Part shown: positions 19,395 through 26,613 of the stretch, one piece after another
Layout of the letters: every line of letters begins with the position of its first letter
How positions within the stretch are numbered: position 1 is the stretch's first letter
From: Rhodovulum sulfidophilum DSM 1374
GTDB lineage: Bacteria > Pseudomonadota > Alphaproteobacteria > Rhodobacterales > Rhodobacteraceae
Direction: 5' to 3'
NCBI RefSeq assembly: GCF_001633165.1
Contig: NZ_CP015418.1
Location: 708,501 to 772,500, forward strand
DNA: 64,000 nucleotides
Notes under the pieces: generated by a model
Database searches by the model: none
Told to the model about the DNA's origin: nothing
The model's input: the letters and a program-made list of their open reading frames with translations, nothing else
Program-made: the position numbers and the translations under genes

Positions 19395-19789
19395 AATGTT
19401 TGCCTCAAGAGTTCAAAAGCGACGGTTTTTGTCCAGATCGGTAGCTGCCGTTCGTCGAAGGTCAGCTTCGTCCCGGATTGTGTTGAAAAACTCCGGCCGC
19501 GGTTGAGAGGTCGTCTGAGTTTGGAACGCCGTTCTTCACAGGGGCAGCAAAGGTCCATTTACGAGGCTGGATCGCAGAAAAGCGGAACCATGTCCCGTGA
19601 GCTTGTGCTCTGCGGCCCCGCAAGCGAGTTTTTCAATACAATCTCCCGCATAGCGGACCTTCCCCTGTCCAGCGTCCAAGGTCCGGTCTGGGTCGAAAAT
19701 GCTCGGCGGTTGGGTCGGGATTGCTTGCCACAACACGCTGTCGCAACCCAGAAAACCGGAGCTTCGAGTCGCTTTCGCACGACATTCGA

Positions 19790-19903
19790 CACCTGTCCGC
19801 GCTGCAACTTGGCGTTCTTAAACTGTTCCTGCCATTCGGGCGTCGACAGGTCCGGGATGTCGCCATCGAATTCATGAGGCGACGGCTGTTTCGCGCGGGA
19901 CAT
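19790..19903 (-). pseudogene. BrnA-like antitoxin, N-terminal fragment
   Basis: From ATG 19903, with AGAGGA upstream, the peptide MSRAKQPSPHEFDGDIPDLS then STPEWQEQFKNAKLQRG matches the start of BrnA antitoxins (the DIPDLSTPEW block). After about 37 residues the similarity ends and the rest of the frame is unrelated, so the ribbon-helix-helix DNA-binding part is lost. No BrnT toxin gene is present. Remnant of a toxin-antitoxin locus. Confidence 0.55.
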
Positions 19904-19945
19904 CTTTGTTCCTCTTGATGTGCATTTGCCAGCCCGAGCAAAGGA

Positions 19946-20070
19946 TTGACAGCGAATCCAGCGCGTGCCAGATTGGCATCATCGTCAGGGGTTTGCGGGA
20001 ACGCGAGCCCCTGTTTTCGTTTCAGGCCGCGCCTCGACCTTCAAGGTCAGCCCGAGTGCCCTGGTCACGC
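19946..20070. repeat. Direct repeat, copy 1 (125 bp)
   Basis: Starts TTGACAGCGAATCC and ends CCCTGGTCACGC. It matches copy 2 at 30,119-30,244 with a handful of substitutions near the left end and one 1-base gap. In copy 2 the right half is the 3' end of a HigA-type antitoxin gene, so copy 1 is a truncated antitoxin tail plus its downstream sequence. Confidence 0.85.
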
Positions 20071-20182
20071 GCTGACGCGGGACTGGTCGCCCTCTGGGGA
20101 CAGCAGGTCGCCACGCTCTCTCAGCCCGATGGATACCACGCCGTCAGCGCAAAAATGACAGGAGAAACGACATGGCCGACTC

Positions 20183-20320
20183 CTACCCGGGAATGAGCGT
20201 GGGATCGACCAGCCCCGCCGGTGCCTCGTACCGATCAGCGTCCCCCCGGTTATAAGGCGAGCCGCTTCGCCGGTTCGGGACGGCAGCCTCGGCGGTGGAG
20301 GCACGAAAGGCTGCGGTCAT
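20183..20320 (-). CDS. Small hypothetical protein (45 aa)
   Basis: Starts MTAAFRASTAEAAV at 20320; its ATG shares a base with the TGA of the preceding 41-residue membrane protein (TGATG), implying coupled translation. Pro/Ala/Gly-rich with no recognised family. Likely part of the prophage-borne operon controlled from the operator region at about 20,480-20,530. Confidence 0.4.
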   Translation of the reverse strand: MTAAFRASTAEAAVPNRRSGSPYNRGDADRYEAPAGLVDPTLIPG

Positions 20321-20445
20321 CACATCGCCTCCCGCAGGGACGCGAAGAAATGGAAAGCCGATGCGATCAGCCCGAGCTGGGTCCCGGCGATGAACAGCGC
20401 GAGGGCGAAGCCGCGCCAGGTCAGCGGATATTCGGTGTTGCTCAT
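20320..20445 (-). CDS. Small single-pass membrane protein (41 aa)
   Basis: MSNTEYPLTWRGFALALFIAG continues into a hydrophobic segment (TQLGLIASAFHFFA) and ends LREAM. A GGGGG ribosome binding site precedes the ATG. It is the first gene downstream of two palindromes that match those in the repressor/cro interval, so it is probably repressed by the S24 repressor. Function unknown; small membrane proteins under phage repressors can be superinfection-exclusion or lysis factors (inference). Confidence 0.5.
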   Translation of the reverse strand: MSNTEYPLTWRGFALALFIAGTQLGLIASAFHFFASLREAM

Positions 20446-20478
20446 GGGAACCCCCTTGCTGTTGTTGCAAGAAGATAT

Positions 20479-20495
20479 GTAGCGATAATCGCTAC
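20479..20495. promoter_or_regulatory. Operator-like palindrome O1
   Basis: GTAGCGATAATCGCTAC, the best of four copies of GTAGC-N7-GCTAC in this prophage. 33 bp upstream of the 41-residue membrane protein gene. Confidence 0.7.
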
Positions 20496-20512
20496 CTTTG
20501 GCAACATGGTTT

Positions 20513-20529
20513 GTAGCTTTTTCCGCTAC
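20513..20529. promoter_or_regulatory. Operator-like palindrome O2
   Basis: GTAGCTTTTTCCGCTAC, 34 bp centre-to-centre from O1, in the same promoter region. Confidence 0.6.
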
Positions 20530-20532
20530 AAC

Positions 20533-20567
20533 ATGCTGTCACCCAATCAGCGCCGGGGTGACAGCAT
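20533..20567. repeat. 12-bp perfect inverted repeat
   Basis: ATGCTGTCACCC and GGGTGACAGCAT are separated by 11 bases, next to operator O2 on one side and the terminator stem on the other. It could be part of a tandem terminator or a further binding site. Confidence 0.55.
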
Positions 20568-20568
20568 G

Positions 20569-20590
20569 AAAAACCCCGCGTGAGGCGGGG
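20569..20590 (-). terminator. Rho-independent terminator (minus strand)
   Basis: On the minus strand a CCCCGC/GCGGGG stem is followed by a run of five T. It ends transcription coming from the ptuA/ptuB-like remnants and insulates the operator region. Confidence 0.7.
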
Positions 20591-20702
20591 CCGGGATGGC
20601 CGCGGAGTGCGGCTTTCTGCGTGGTAGCGTCTTGCCGTTGGCCTGCAGCCGTGCGCCCCCTGCCGAGAACGGCCGCTCGACGCATGGTGTAGAGAGAGAC
20701 GC

Positions 20703-21163
20703 CTAATTCACGGGCGCAGGGTAATCCTCCGGTCGAGCAATCAATTCAGGCGCCCCTAGTTCGATCAATCGGCTTCTGGCTGCCAACGCGTATGGGCTGT
20801 TCGGCATAGTCCTTGCAGTTATCAGGTCTGCTTGTTGTGGCACTGGCAAACGATCAGCGGCAGGCGGAAACTCATTTGCCGTAGTTACTGTATCCAGTAG
20901 AGCTTCAAACAGCCCTTGAACTTCCCGCATTACCTGCAGCCTTGCCTCCTTCAATGCAGGTAGATCGGGCTTTCGGAATACCAGCATTTTCCGTAGGACA
21001 TCCTGGACAAGTATTTTTTGAAACCGGTCCAAACGTGCGACTTCTTTTTGATGAAGGCTACTCGCTCATCAGGCGGTAAGGTTTCAAGAGTCGCCTGAGC
21101 ACGCTCAGCAACCTTTAGAACCTTCTCGGGAATGAGAGCGGGATCACGGCGAACGTAGATCAA
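20703..21163 (-). pseudogene. PtuB-like HNH nuclease, internally deleted
   Basis: The N-terminal part (MIYVRRDPALIPEKVLKVAER ... MSYGKCWYSE, at 21163 going down) is the start of the HNH protein that pairs with an AAA ATPase in Septu-type systems. Just after CWYSE, where the HNH core with its DxDHFRPK-type motif should begin, the frame reads SPIYLH and stops. A C-terminal part (LPALKEARLQVMREVQGLFE ... ARPEDYPAPVN) continues in another frame down to 20703. The nuclease core is missing, so this is a dead gene. It overlaps the end of the ATPase remnant by four bases, as in intact pairs. Confidence 0.65.
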
Positions 21164-21600
21164 TGTGACTGCTCCGCTTTACTCGTTAACTGCCTTATCA
21201 AGTCTTTCATTGCTTCATGCCGTTTCGCTATTGCTTCAGGCGTCAAAGGAGGTCGATCTGCATAGCGCACGTCTTGCCAGGCACTTAAGAACTCCTGGTA
21301 CAAGGGTTCGCGGCTTTCATTCATGAAGCCCAGCCTATTCAGCTTCTCGTTGATGGCGATCAGCTCCTTCTGCTGTGCGTCGCTGCGCTGCTCGATGCGA
21401 GCAAGCGCGTTCCGATCATCTATCTGCTGCTGCGTCGCCAGATCCAAGGTCGTGGAAAGACCGAAAACCTGTGTCAGAGTAGCAGTGAACCCCATTCCGC
21501 GCGGATCTGCGAATGGCTCCGAAATGACCAGCCGAGCGGCGTCGCTTTTCTGCATCACACGGACCTCTTGTTTGGTCAGCGACGCTATGCGCCGCAACAT
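21160..21600 (-). pseudogene. PtuA-like AAA ATPase, C-terminal fragment
   Basis: 146 residues corresponding only to the C-terminal helical part of the ATPase found with PtuB-like HNH proteins (LRRIASLTKQEVRVM, then MGFTATLTQVFGLSTTLDLA, ending RQLTSKAEQSH). No Walker A or B motif is present, and the sequence upstream of 21600 is unrelated. With the downstream HNH remnant this is the scar of a Septu-like defence locus next to the prophage repressor. Confidence 0.6.
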
Positions 21601-21787
21601 GCCTCAAGGTCCTCTTTGCACGGTGACGTGCTCTGATCTTGCGCCCGCGGCGAACTTCCGCTTCCGCCCTGAGTGCCAAGGTCCGCCGCGCGAGGGTTGC
21701 GTTGCGATGAAGGTCCGGTTCAGGTCAGTTCAGCCGATGCTTGGGAACGGTCTCGAACGGCAGCTCACCGCCCATCGGTACCAACGC

Positions 21788-22474
21788 TTAGACCTTGCGC
21801 GCTAGCTCGGCCGGCCAGTGCAGCTTAATCGGTGCCGCCCACTTGAGCCGGACCCCGTACATCGTCGGCGTCTGGTCGTTGAAGCTGTGAAGGTCGAAGG
21901 TGCCATGGTCTCGTCCTGGGCGAACAACCTTCACCCAGCCTAGCCCCTCTTCGCACTCGCAAACGCATCGCTTGCCTACCGCCTCGCTGGGCACGCTTCC
22001 GTCCGACCAGCGGGTGTAGAACAGCAGATCGCCGGCCGAATAGACCGGCTCCATGCTGTCGCCCTCGATTTCCACCGCCACGATGTTGTGTGGCGACAGA
22101 CCCAGCGGACACTCGACCTGCGGCCCGTCTCCCTTCTCGTAGGTGTCGAAGACGGGCACCCGCGCGCCTGCGCCGACCTTCCCTGCGATGGCTATGGTAG
22201 CGATCCGAGCCGTATCGCTAGGAAGGTCAAAGCCAGTGATCTCAGAGATCAACAGCATTTCTTCGGCCGAGATCGTTCGCTTGCCCAGTGTCATCTTGTT
22301 GATGATCGAGCGGTCGATCTTCTTCTGCACGCGCGCGTCAAGAAGTTCGGCCAAAGCCGACTGGCTCAGCCCGGAGTGATCCAGAGCTTGAATGAGCCAC
22401 TCGTTAAGGGGCGCTGATATCGGGGTTCGCGGAGCCATGTCAGCGAACAGCATATCCGCGGCGCCAACCATCAT
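21788..22474 (-). CDS. Prophage repressor, XRE HTH plus S24 peptidase-like domain
   Basis: 228 residues. N-terminal HTH (LNEWLIQALDHSGLSQSALAELL), linker, then a LexA/CI-type S24 domain with the serine in VEIEGDSMEPVYSAGDLLFY and the lysine region in GKRCVCECEEGLGWVKVV. Such repressors self-cleave after DNA damage. It is divergent from a Cro-like gene with two operator palindromes between them, the classic lysogeny switch. Confidence 0.88.
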   Translation of the reverse strand: MMVGAADMLFADMAPRTPISAPLNEWLIQALDHSGLSQSALAELLDARVQKKIDRSIINKMTLGKRTISAEEMLLISEITGFDLPSDTARIATIAIAGKVGAGARVPVFDTYEKGDGPQVECPLGLSPHNIVAVEIEGDSMEPVYSAGDLLFYTRWSDGSVPSEAVGKRCVCECEEGLGWVKVVRPGRDHGTFDLHSFNDQTPTMYGVRLKWAAPIKLHWPAELARKV

Positions 22475-22476
22475 CT

Positions 22477-22493
22477 GTAACGAAAATCGCTAC
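22477..22493. promoter_or_regulatory. Operator-like palindrome O3
   Basis: GTAACGAAAATCGCTAC begins 2 bp upstream of the repressor start; one mismatch to the GTAGC-N7-GCTAC consensus. Suits autorepression. Confidence 0.65.
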
Positions 22494-22510
22494 AAGCCAT
22501 ATTGCGGCAG

Positions 22511-22527
22511 GTAGCTAAAATCGCTAC
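22511..22527. promoter_or_regulatory. Operator-like palindrome O4
   Basis: GTAGCTAAAATCGCTAC ends 9 bp before the Cro-like start codon; likely controls the early operon. Confidence 0.7.
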
Positions 22528-22536
22528 ATCGGATAT

Positions 22537-22770
22537 ATGGAACCGGCTAGCACCATCATTTCGGCCCTCGGCGGCCCCTCCGCAGTAGCGAAAGTCATTG
22601 GCATTCACCGAACGCGGGTGTCGATGTGGCAGGCATCGCGCGAGCGGGGCGGCACGGACGGCCTCGTGCCATACAGGCACATTCCGAAGCTTCTTGAACT
22701 CGCCGCCGAGAGGGGCGTCCCCCTCTCCCCTGCGGACTTCATCCCAACGCCCACCGGGGACGCCGCCTGA
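22537..22770 (+). CDS. Cro-like HTH regulator
   Basis: 77 residues with a YdaS/Cro-type helix-turn-helix (IISALGGPSAVAKVIGIHRT then VSMWQ), followed by HIPKLLELAAERGVPLSPADF. Divergent from the S24 repressor across an operator-containing interval, so it is the first gene of the early lytic-type operon. Confidence 0.85.
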   Translation: MEPASTIISALGGPSAVAKVIGIHRTRVSMWQASRERGGTDGLVPYRHIPKLLELAAERGVPLSPADFIPTPTGDAA

Positions 22771-22871
22771 TGCCGCGCCCCCGGTCCCCCATTCCTCAAA
22801 TGAACGATGAAAACGGCTTTGCTCCATGCGCCGAGAGTGCGTGTGGGGCGGCTGAACAGCAATCGAAATAG
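22770..22871 (+). CDS. Small prophage ORF (33 aa)
   Basis: MPRPRSPIPQMNDENGFAPC... begins at a TGATG junction with the cro-like gene and stops 17 bp before the next gene. Coupled start and compact fit support translation; no function recognised. Confidence 0.35.
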   Translation: MPRPRSPIPQMNDENGFAPCAESACGAAEQQSK

Positions 22872-22888
22872 ACCCGAGGTTTTTCGGC

Positions 22889-23356
22889 ATGGCCCGCAAC
22901 AACCCCCACGACAGTATCCAAGATGCGGTCTACCGCGCCTACGAGGCGGCGGGCGGCCTGAAAACGTCGTCGAGCATTCTCAACCTGGCCATGTCGACGC
23001 TTTCCTCTTTCAGCGAGTTGCCCCGCAGCGGAAAGCGGTCGGGCGGTCTCGGGCTCAACTACGCCCACGCGCTTTCGGAGGCCCGCCCCGAGGCCGCCGC
23101 CGTCTTCGCGCACCATTTCGCGGCGCTGGCGGGCGGAGTGTTCCAGCCGATCCATGCCGATCCGAAGGTCACCAGCTTGCTTTCCCACTGCAGCATCGTC
23201 GCGAAGGAATGCGGCGAGGCACAGTCCGCGATGATCCGGGCGGCCGCGAACGCGAGCGCCAAGAATTTCGAAGAGGCTGAGAAGGAATGCGCGGAAGCAC
23301 GCGACGTTGTCGACGCTGCGATCGCGATCCTTCGCAAGCAGCGGGGGGCGGCATGA
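22889..23356 (+). CDS. Prophage early protein, possible CII-like regulator
   Basis: 155 residues, largely helical. Pattern: short N-terminal region that could be an HTH (GGLKTSSSILNLAMSTLSSF), then a helical dimerisation-like tail ending AEKECAEARDVVDAAIAILRKQ. Its position right after cro suggests a CII-type or other early regulator, but I do not recognise a named family with certainty. Its stop overlaps the next small ORF. Confidence 0.6.
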   Translation: MARNNPHDSIQDAVYRAYEAAGGLKTSSSILNLAMSTLSSFSELPRSGKRSGGLGLNYAHALSEARPEAAAVFAHHFAALAGGVFQPIHADPKVTSLLSHCSIVAKECGEAQSAMIRAAANASAKNFEEAEKECAEARDVVDAAIAILRKQRGAA

Positions 23357-23439
23357 CGCCCCGTATCGAATCCACTCGCGGCACGGCCCCCGGCTCTGCG
23401 CCATTTCGCGCGGCGGCCGGGGGCAAGGGGGCGGCATGA
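23353..23439 (+). CDS. Very small coupled ORF (28 aa)
   Basis: ATGA overlaps at both ends join it to the preceding gene and to the methylase gene that follows. Composition is Pro/Ala/Gly-rich. It may serve only for translational coupling. Confidence 0.3.
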   Translation: MTPRIESTRGTAPGSAPFRAAAGGKGAA

Positions 23440-24122
23440 CAGTCGCATCTGCGAAATCCCTGTTCCGTGCCACAAAGCCAAAGGCGCGGATCGATCTCCG
23501 GCAGGCGGAAGCATTTGTCGACCTGCCGATCCAGCGCGTTCCCGAAGAAGGGCGCGATCCGCTGGACTATGACCCCACACCTCCGGACGCGACTGCCGCA
23601 TTTCTCGCGGTCGAGGGCGCGCGCATTCGACAACTCGGCGGGCACATCTGGGAACCGGCGGCAGGCGGCGGCCATATGGTGCGGGAAATGCGCCGGTGGG
23701 GCTTCGATGTCACGGCATCCGATTTGGTCGGCCGGGGCTTCCCGGGCGTTTCCCTGCGCAGCTTCTATGACTTCGATACGGCCCCCGCGCCGGTCATCGT
23801 GACCAACCCGCCCTATTGCGAGGTCAACGCGCGCGACGGTGGCGGCCGGTGGCTTCGGCACACCATGTCCCTGCGCCCGCGCTACACCGCCATGCTGCTG
23901 AACGCGGACTGGCCTGCTGCTCGGATCAACGGGATGGATGCCCTGCACGAGCAGTTTCCCATGTCCCGCGTCTACATCTGCTGCTGGAAGATCGACTTTC
24001 GCGGCGGCGGCAGCCCGCCCCAGCGCAACATCTGGGCGGTCTGGGATGCAGATTGGCAAGGCGAGACCGTTTATCGGCGCCTGTTCCGCGAAGGCGGGGA
24101 ACAGCAGGAGGCGCTGCTGTAA
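23436..24122 (+). CDS. Phage DNA adenine methyltransferase-like protein
   Basis: 228 residues. SAM-binding motif I region HIWEPAAGGGHMVREM and catalytic motif IV VTNPPYC, as in N6-adenine methylases of phages. Target specificity unknown; it may protect phage DNA or modify host DNA. The start at 23436 overlaps the previous ORF's TGA, and its TAA overlaps the next ATG (TAATG). Confidence 0.82.
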   Translation: MTVASAKSLFRATKPKARIDLRQAEAFVDLPIQRVPEEGRDPLDYDPTPPDATAAFLAVEGARIRQLGGHIWEPAAGGGHMVREMRRWGFDVTASDLVGRGFPGVSLRSFYDFDTAPAPVIVTNPPYCEVNARDGGGRWLRHTMSLRPRYTAMLLNADWPAARINGMDALHEQFPMSRVYICCWKIDFRGGGSPPQRNIWAVWDADWQGETVYRRLFREGGEQQEALL

Positions 24123-24319
24123 TGACCACACGCACCCTCAAGGTCAGCATCGAGAACGCCGAAGCCGTGATCCGCATGCCTCTGGACGAGGTGCACGGGC
24201 TGCGCGTGGCGCTGCACCCGCGGCTTGCGGGCGAGCCCGAGAGCAACTCCACAAAGGCGATCCGCGAGGCTTTCGACAAGGCCCTCGCCCGGGCGCAGAT
24301 CAGGGCGGGCCGGGTATGA
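24122..24319 (+). CDS. Prophage hypothetical protein (65 aa)
   Basis: MTTRTLKVSIENAEAVIRMP ... FDKALARAQIRAGRV. Coupled to the methylase by TAATG. Its own end overlaps a 15-codon ORF at 24,316-24,363 that leads into the nuclease gene. No family recognised. Confidence 0.5.
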   Translation: MTTRTLKVSIENAEAVIRMPLDEVHGLRVALHPRLAGEPESNSTKAIREAFDKALARAQIRAGRV

Positions 24320-24359
24320 GCCTGCACCGCCACGAGCATTTCAGACAGGAGGTGTCCAG

Positions 24360-24830
24360 ATGAAGGACCGATCCGCCATCGGCCGGCGCAACCGCGCCAA
24401 GGGGGCCGAGCTCGAGCGCGAGGTCGCCGCGGCCCTGCTCGATCTGACCGGCATCGCGTTCCGCCGCAACCTGCGCCAGTGCCAGGAATCCGGCTGGGGC
24501 GATCTGGTGACGGACGATCCGGCCTGGCCGTTCTCGATCGAGTGCAAGCGCCGATCCGCAGGGACCGGCTGCGCTGACGACTGGCGCACTCAGGCGGCGG
24601 CCAGTGCCCGGAAGGCCGGGCAACTGCCCGTGGTGGTCTATCGCTTCGATCGCCGCCCGATCCGCTGCGCCTTGCCGCTGGGCGCGATCCGCGCGGCCTT
24701 TGGCGACGGGGGCGCAGCACCACCCGAGGAATGGGTCGAGTGCAGCCTGGACGGGCTCGCCTATCTCGCCCGCGAAATCATGGCCGGGCCGGGCGCCGCC
24801 GAGATCGAGATCAGGGGGACAGTGAGATGA
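24360..24830 (+). CDS. PD-(D/E)XK-type phage nuclease or resolvase
   Basis: 156 residues. [20 protein letters not shown], then [21 protein letters not shown] with the D...ExK active-site spacing of PD-(D/E)XK enzymes, as in phage Holliday-junction resolvase-like or putative PDDEXK proteins. Good AGGAGG upstream. It ends with an ATGA overlap to the next gene, within the early operon that also carries ssb. Confidence 0.75.
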   Translation: MKDRSAIGRRNRAKGAELEREVAAALLDLTGIAFRRNLRQCQESGWGDLVTDDPAWPFSIECKRRSAGTGCADDWRTQAAASARKAGQLPVVVYRFDRRPIRCALPLGAIRAAFGDGGAAPPEEWVECSLDGLAYLAREIMAGPGAAEIEIRGTVR

Positions 24831-25177
24831 GCGACCCCTGGCTGAAATTCTACACTTCGGATTGGAGGTCGGATCCCGGCCTTCGCATGTGCGGACTGGC
24901 AGCCCGCGGCCTGTGGGTCGAGATGATCTGCCTGATGCACGAGGCCACCCTCGAGGGCGACATCGCCGAGCGCTGCCGCATCGAAATGCGGGCCGTCCGC
25001 GCGGCCAGGGTCCGGGCGCGCAGCGGGTGGGCCGGGACCGAGGCCCCCGAGGACCGCGAGCGCTGCAGCCCCGAGGCCGCAGCCCGGGCCATGCGGGCCG
25101 CCGGTTTCAGCCCGGCGGAAGATTTCACCGGGCCGAAGCGGTTCGGCGGGGCCGCGGATCAGCGGGGGGCTGCCTGA
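24827..25177 (+). pseudogene. Phage replication-initiator-like protein, truncated
   Basis: The first 40 residues ([33 protein letters not shown]) match the N-terminus of long phage replication proteins (DUF1376-like). After HEATLEGD the sequence becomes Arg/Ala-rich and unrelated, and the ORF ends at 116 residues. An internal deletion has probably joined the start of the gene to its far end. The reading frame is open and coupled on both sides, so a short product may still be made. Confidence 0.55.
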
Positions 25178-25644
25178 TGGCCGGAACTGTCAACAAGGTG
25201 ATCCTGATCGGGCATCTGGGGCGCGACCCCGAGGTGCGCAGCTTCCAGAGTGGCGGCAAGGTCTGCAACCTGCGGATCGCCACTTCCGAGACCTGGAAGG
25301 ACCGCAACACCGGCGAGCGTCGCGAGCGGACCGAATGGCATTCGGTCTCGATCTGGGCCGAGGGCTTGGTCCGGCTCGCGGAGCAATACCTGCGCAAGGG
25401 CTCCAAGGTCTATGTGGAGGGCAAGCTCGAAACCCGCAAGTGGCAGGATCAGACGGGGCAGGACCGTTACACGACCGAAATCGCCGTGCGCCCGTTCAAG
25501 GGCGAACTGACGCTTCTGGACAAGCGCGATGGCGACGGCGGCTACGGTGGCGGGGCCAATCAGGGTGGGGGCTACGGTGCTGGCGGGCGGCCAAGCGGTG
25601 ATTTCGACGACGAGATCCCGTTCGCAGCAGAGAGCCGGATCTGA
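25177..25644 (+). CDS. ssb: Single-stranded DNA-binding protein (phage copy)
   Basis: 155 residues. OB fold from [21 protein letters not shown], with [11 protein letters not shown] and [16 protein letters not shown]. Gly-rich linker, then an acidic tip DDEIPF. Unusually, six extra residues (AAESRI) follow the tip; in most bacterial SSBs the tip is the exact C-terminus. Part of the prophage early operon. Confidence 0.93.
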   Translation: MAGTVNKVILIGHLGRDPEVRSFQSGGKVCNLRIATSETWKDRNTGERRERTEWHSVSIWAEGLVRLAEQYLRKGSKVYVEGKLETRKWQDQTGQDRYTTEIAVRPFKGELTLLDKRDGDGGYGGGANQGGGYGAGGRPSGDFDDEIPFAAESRI

Positions 25645-25680
25645 TGGCCAATCAATTCACACAACAGCACGGGACAGGAC

Positions 25681-26370
25681 ATGGGCAAGGGCAGCAAGAC
25701 CCGCGCGCGGGCAGTGAAACTGGCGAAGAAGGCCGAGCTGGCGGGCATGCCGGGGTTGGCGCCGGTCGAGAGGCGCGAGAAGGACGGGCGCATCCGGCGA
25801 TCGACAAAGCCGGGCTACGAGCGCACCGAGGCCGACGTCGCGCTGCGGGCGCGGTGCCGCCAGATGGGCTGGAAGGCGAGGCCGGAGGACATGGCCAAGG
25901 CGCGGGCGCAGAGCCTCGAATGCGATGCGGGTCGCGTGCTGCACCTGTTGTGCGACAGGCCCGATGAGGTCGCCCGCCTCTGGTCCGCGTTCGCCGGGCT
26001 CTGCGGGGCACATGCGGCCTATGCGAGGCGCTACCTCGGCGTCCGGCTCCACCCGAAGACGGCCAAGATCGAGATGCTGATCGAGCGGTTCGAGATCAGC
26101 GGCGACGATGACCTGGACCTGCGGAGCGAGGAGGAAAAGGCCCGCGCCGCCGTCAACAACTGGATGCGCTGGCAAGGCTACCTCGGCCACCTCGACCGCT
26201 GGCAGCAGGCGGCGATCTGCGGCGCCGTGCGCGAGCAAACCGCCCTGATCCGGGACCGGGTTGTGACCGGCGGGGACGGTAGAGACCGCATCGAGCACCA
26301 AGCCACCGACGAAGGGCGGGGCTACGTGCAGGCCTTGCGCAAGCTGGCTGACGTGGTGGAGCGCCGATAG
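25681..26370 (+). CDS. Prophage hypothetical protein (229 aa)
   Basis: Basic N-terminus (MGKGSKTRARAVKLAKKAEL), then a helical protein with ECDAGRVLHLLCDRPDEVARLW and YLGVRLHPKTAKIEML. Similar ORFs occur in Rhodobacteraceae prophages near ssb, but no function is known to me. Last gene of the early operon before the cargo insert. Confidence 0.6.
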   Translation: MGKGSKTRARAVKLAKKAELAGMPGLAPVERREKDGRIRRSTKPGYERTEADVALRARCRQMGWKARPEDMAKARAQSLECDAGRVLHLLCDRPDEVARLWSAFAGLCGAHAAYARRYLGVRLHPKTAKIEMLIERFEISGDDDLDLRSEEEKARAAVNNWMRWQGYLGHLDRWQQAAICGAVREQTALIRDRVVTGGDGRDRIEHQATDEGRGYVQALRKLADVVERR

Positions 26371-26379
26371 CGGGCGGCA

Positions 26380-26610
26380 TCACCTCGGGCGGCAATATCC
26401 CGGCATGGCTCCCCGATAGCGCCCGGCATGCCTCTGGGCTGTGACGTAGGTCCGCTGGGGGTCGTACCGGGCGCAGCGGCCGCAATATCCTTCGGAGATC
26501 AGGATCTCGGCGATGTCGCGCCCGTCCGGAAGATAGCAGCGCCCGACCTGCCGGTCATAAGAGCGTTCCCTGTTGTCGGCACAGCGCTGGGGGCACGGCG
26601 ACCGGCCCAC
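26380..26610 (-). pseudogene. Thermonuclease (SNase-like) C-terminal fragment
   Basis: The translation YDRQVGRCYLPDGRDIAEIL then ISEGYCGRCARYDP matches the C-terminal part of SNase-fold thermonucleases. The N-terminal barrel and catalytic residues are missing because the sequence joins the 3' end of the NACHT gene three bases upstream. The break point dates the NACHT segment as an insertion into, or deletion through, this gene. Confidence 0.5.
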
Positions 26611-26613
26611 GCA

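Noticed and set aside
25644..25967. 107-codon frame starting at the ssb stop
   Set aside because: Although it begins with a TGATG coupling, it overlaps the better-supported 229-residue gene for almost its whole length and has low-complexity Gly/Arg composition.
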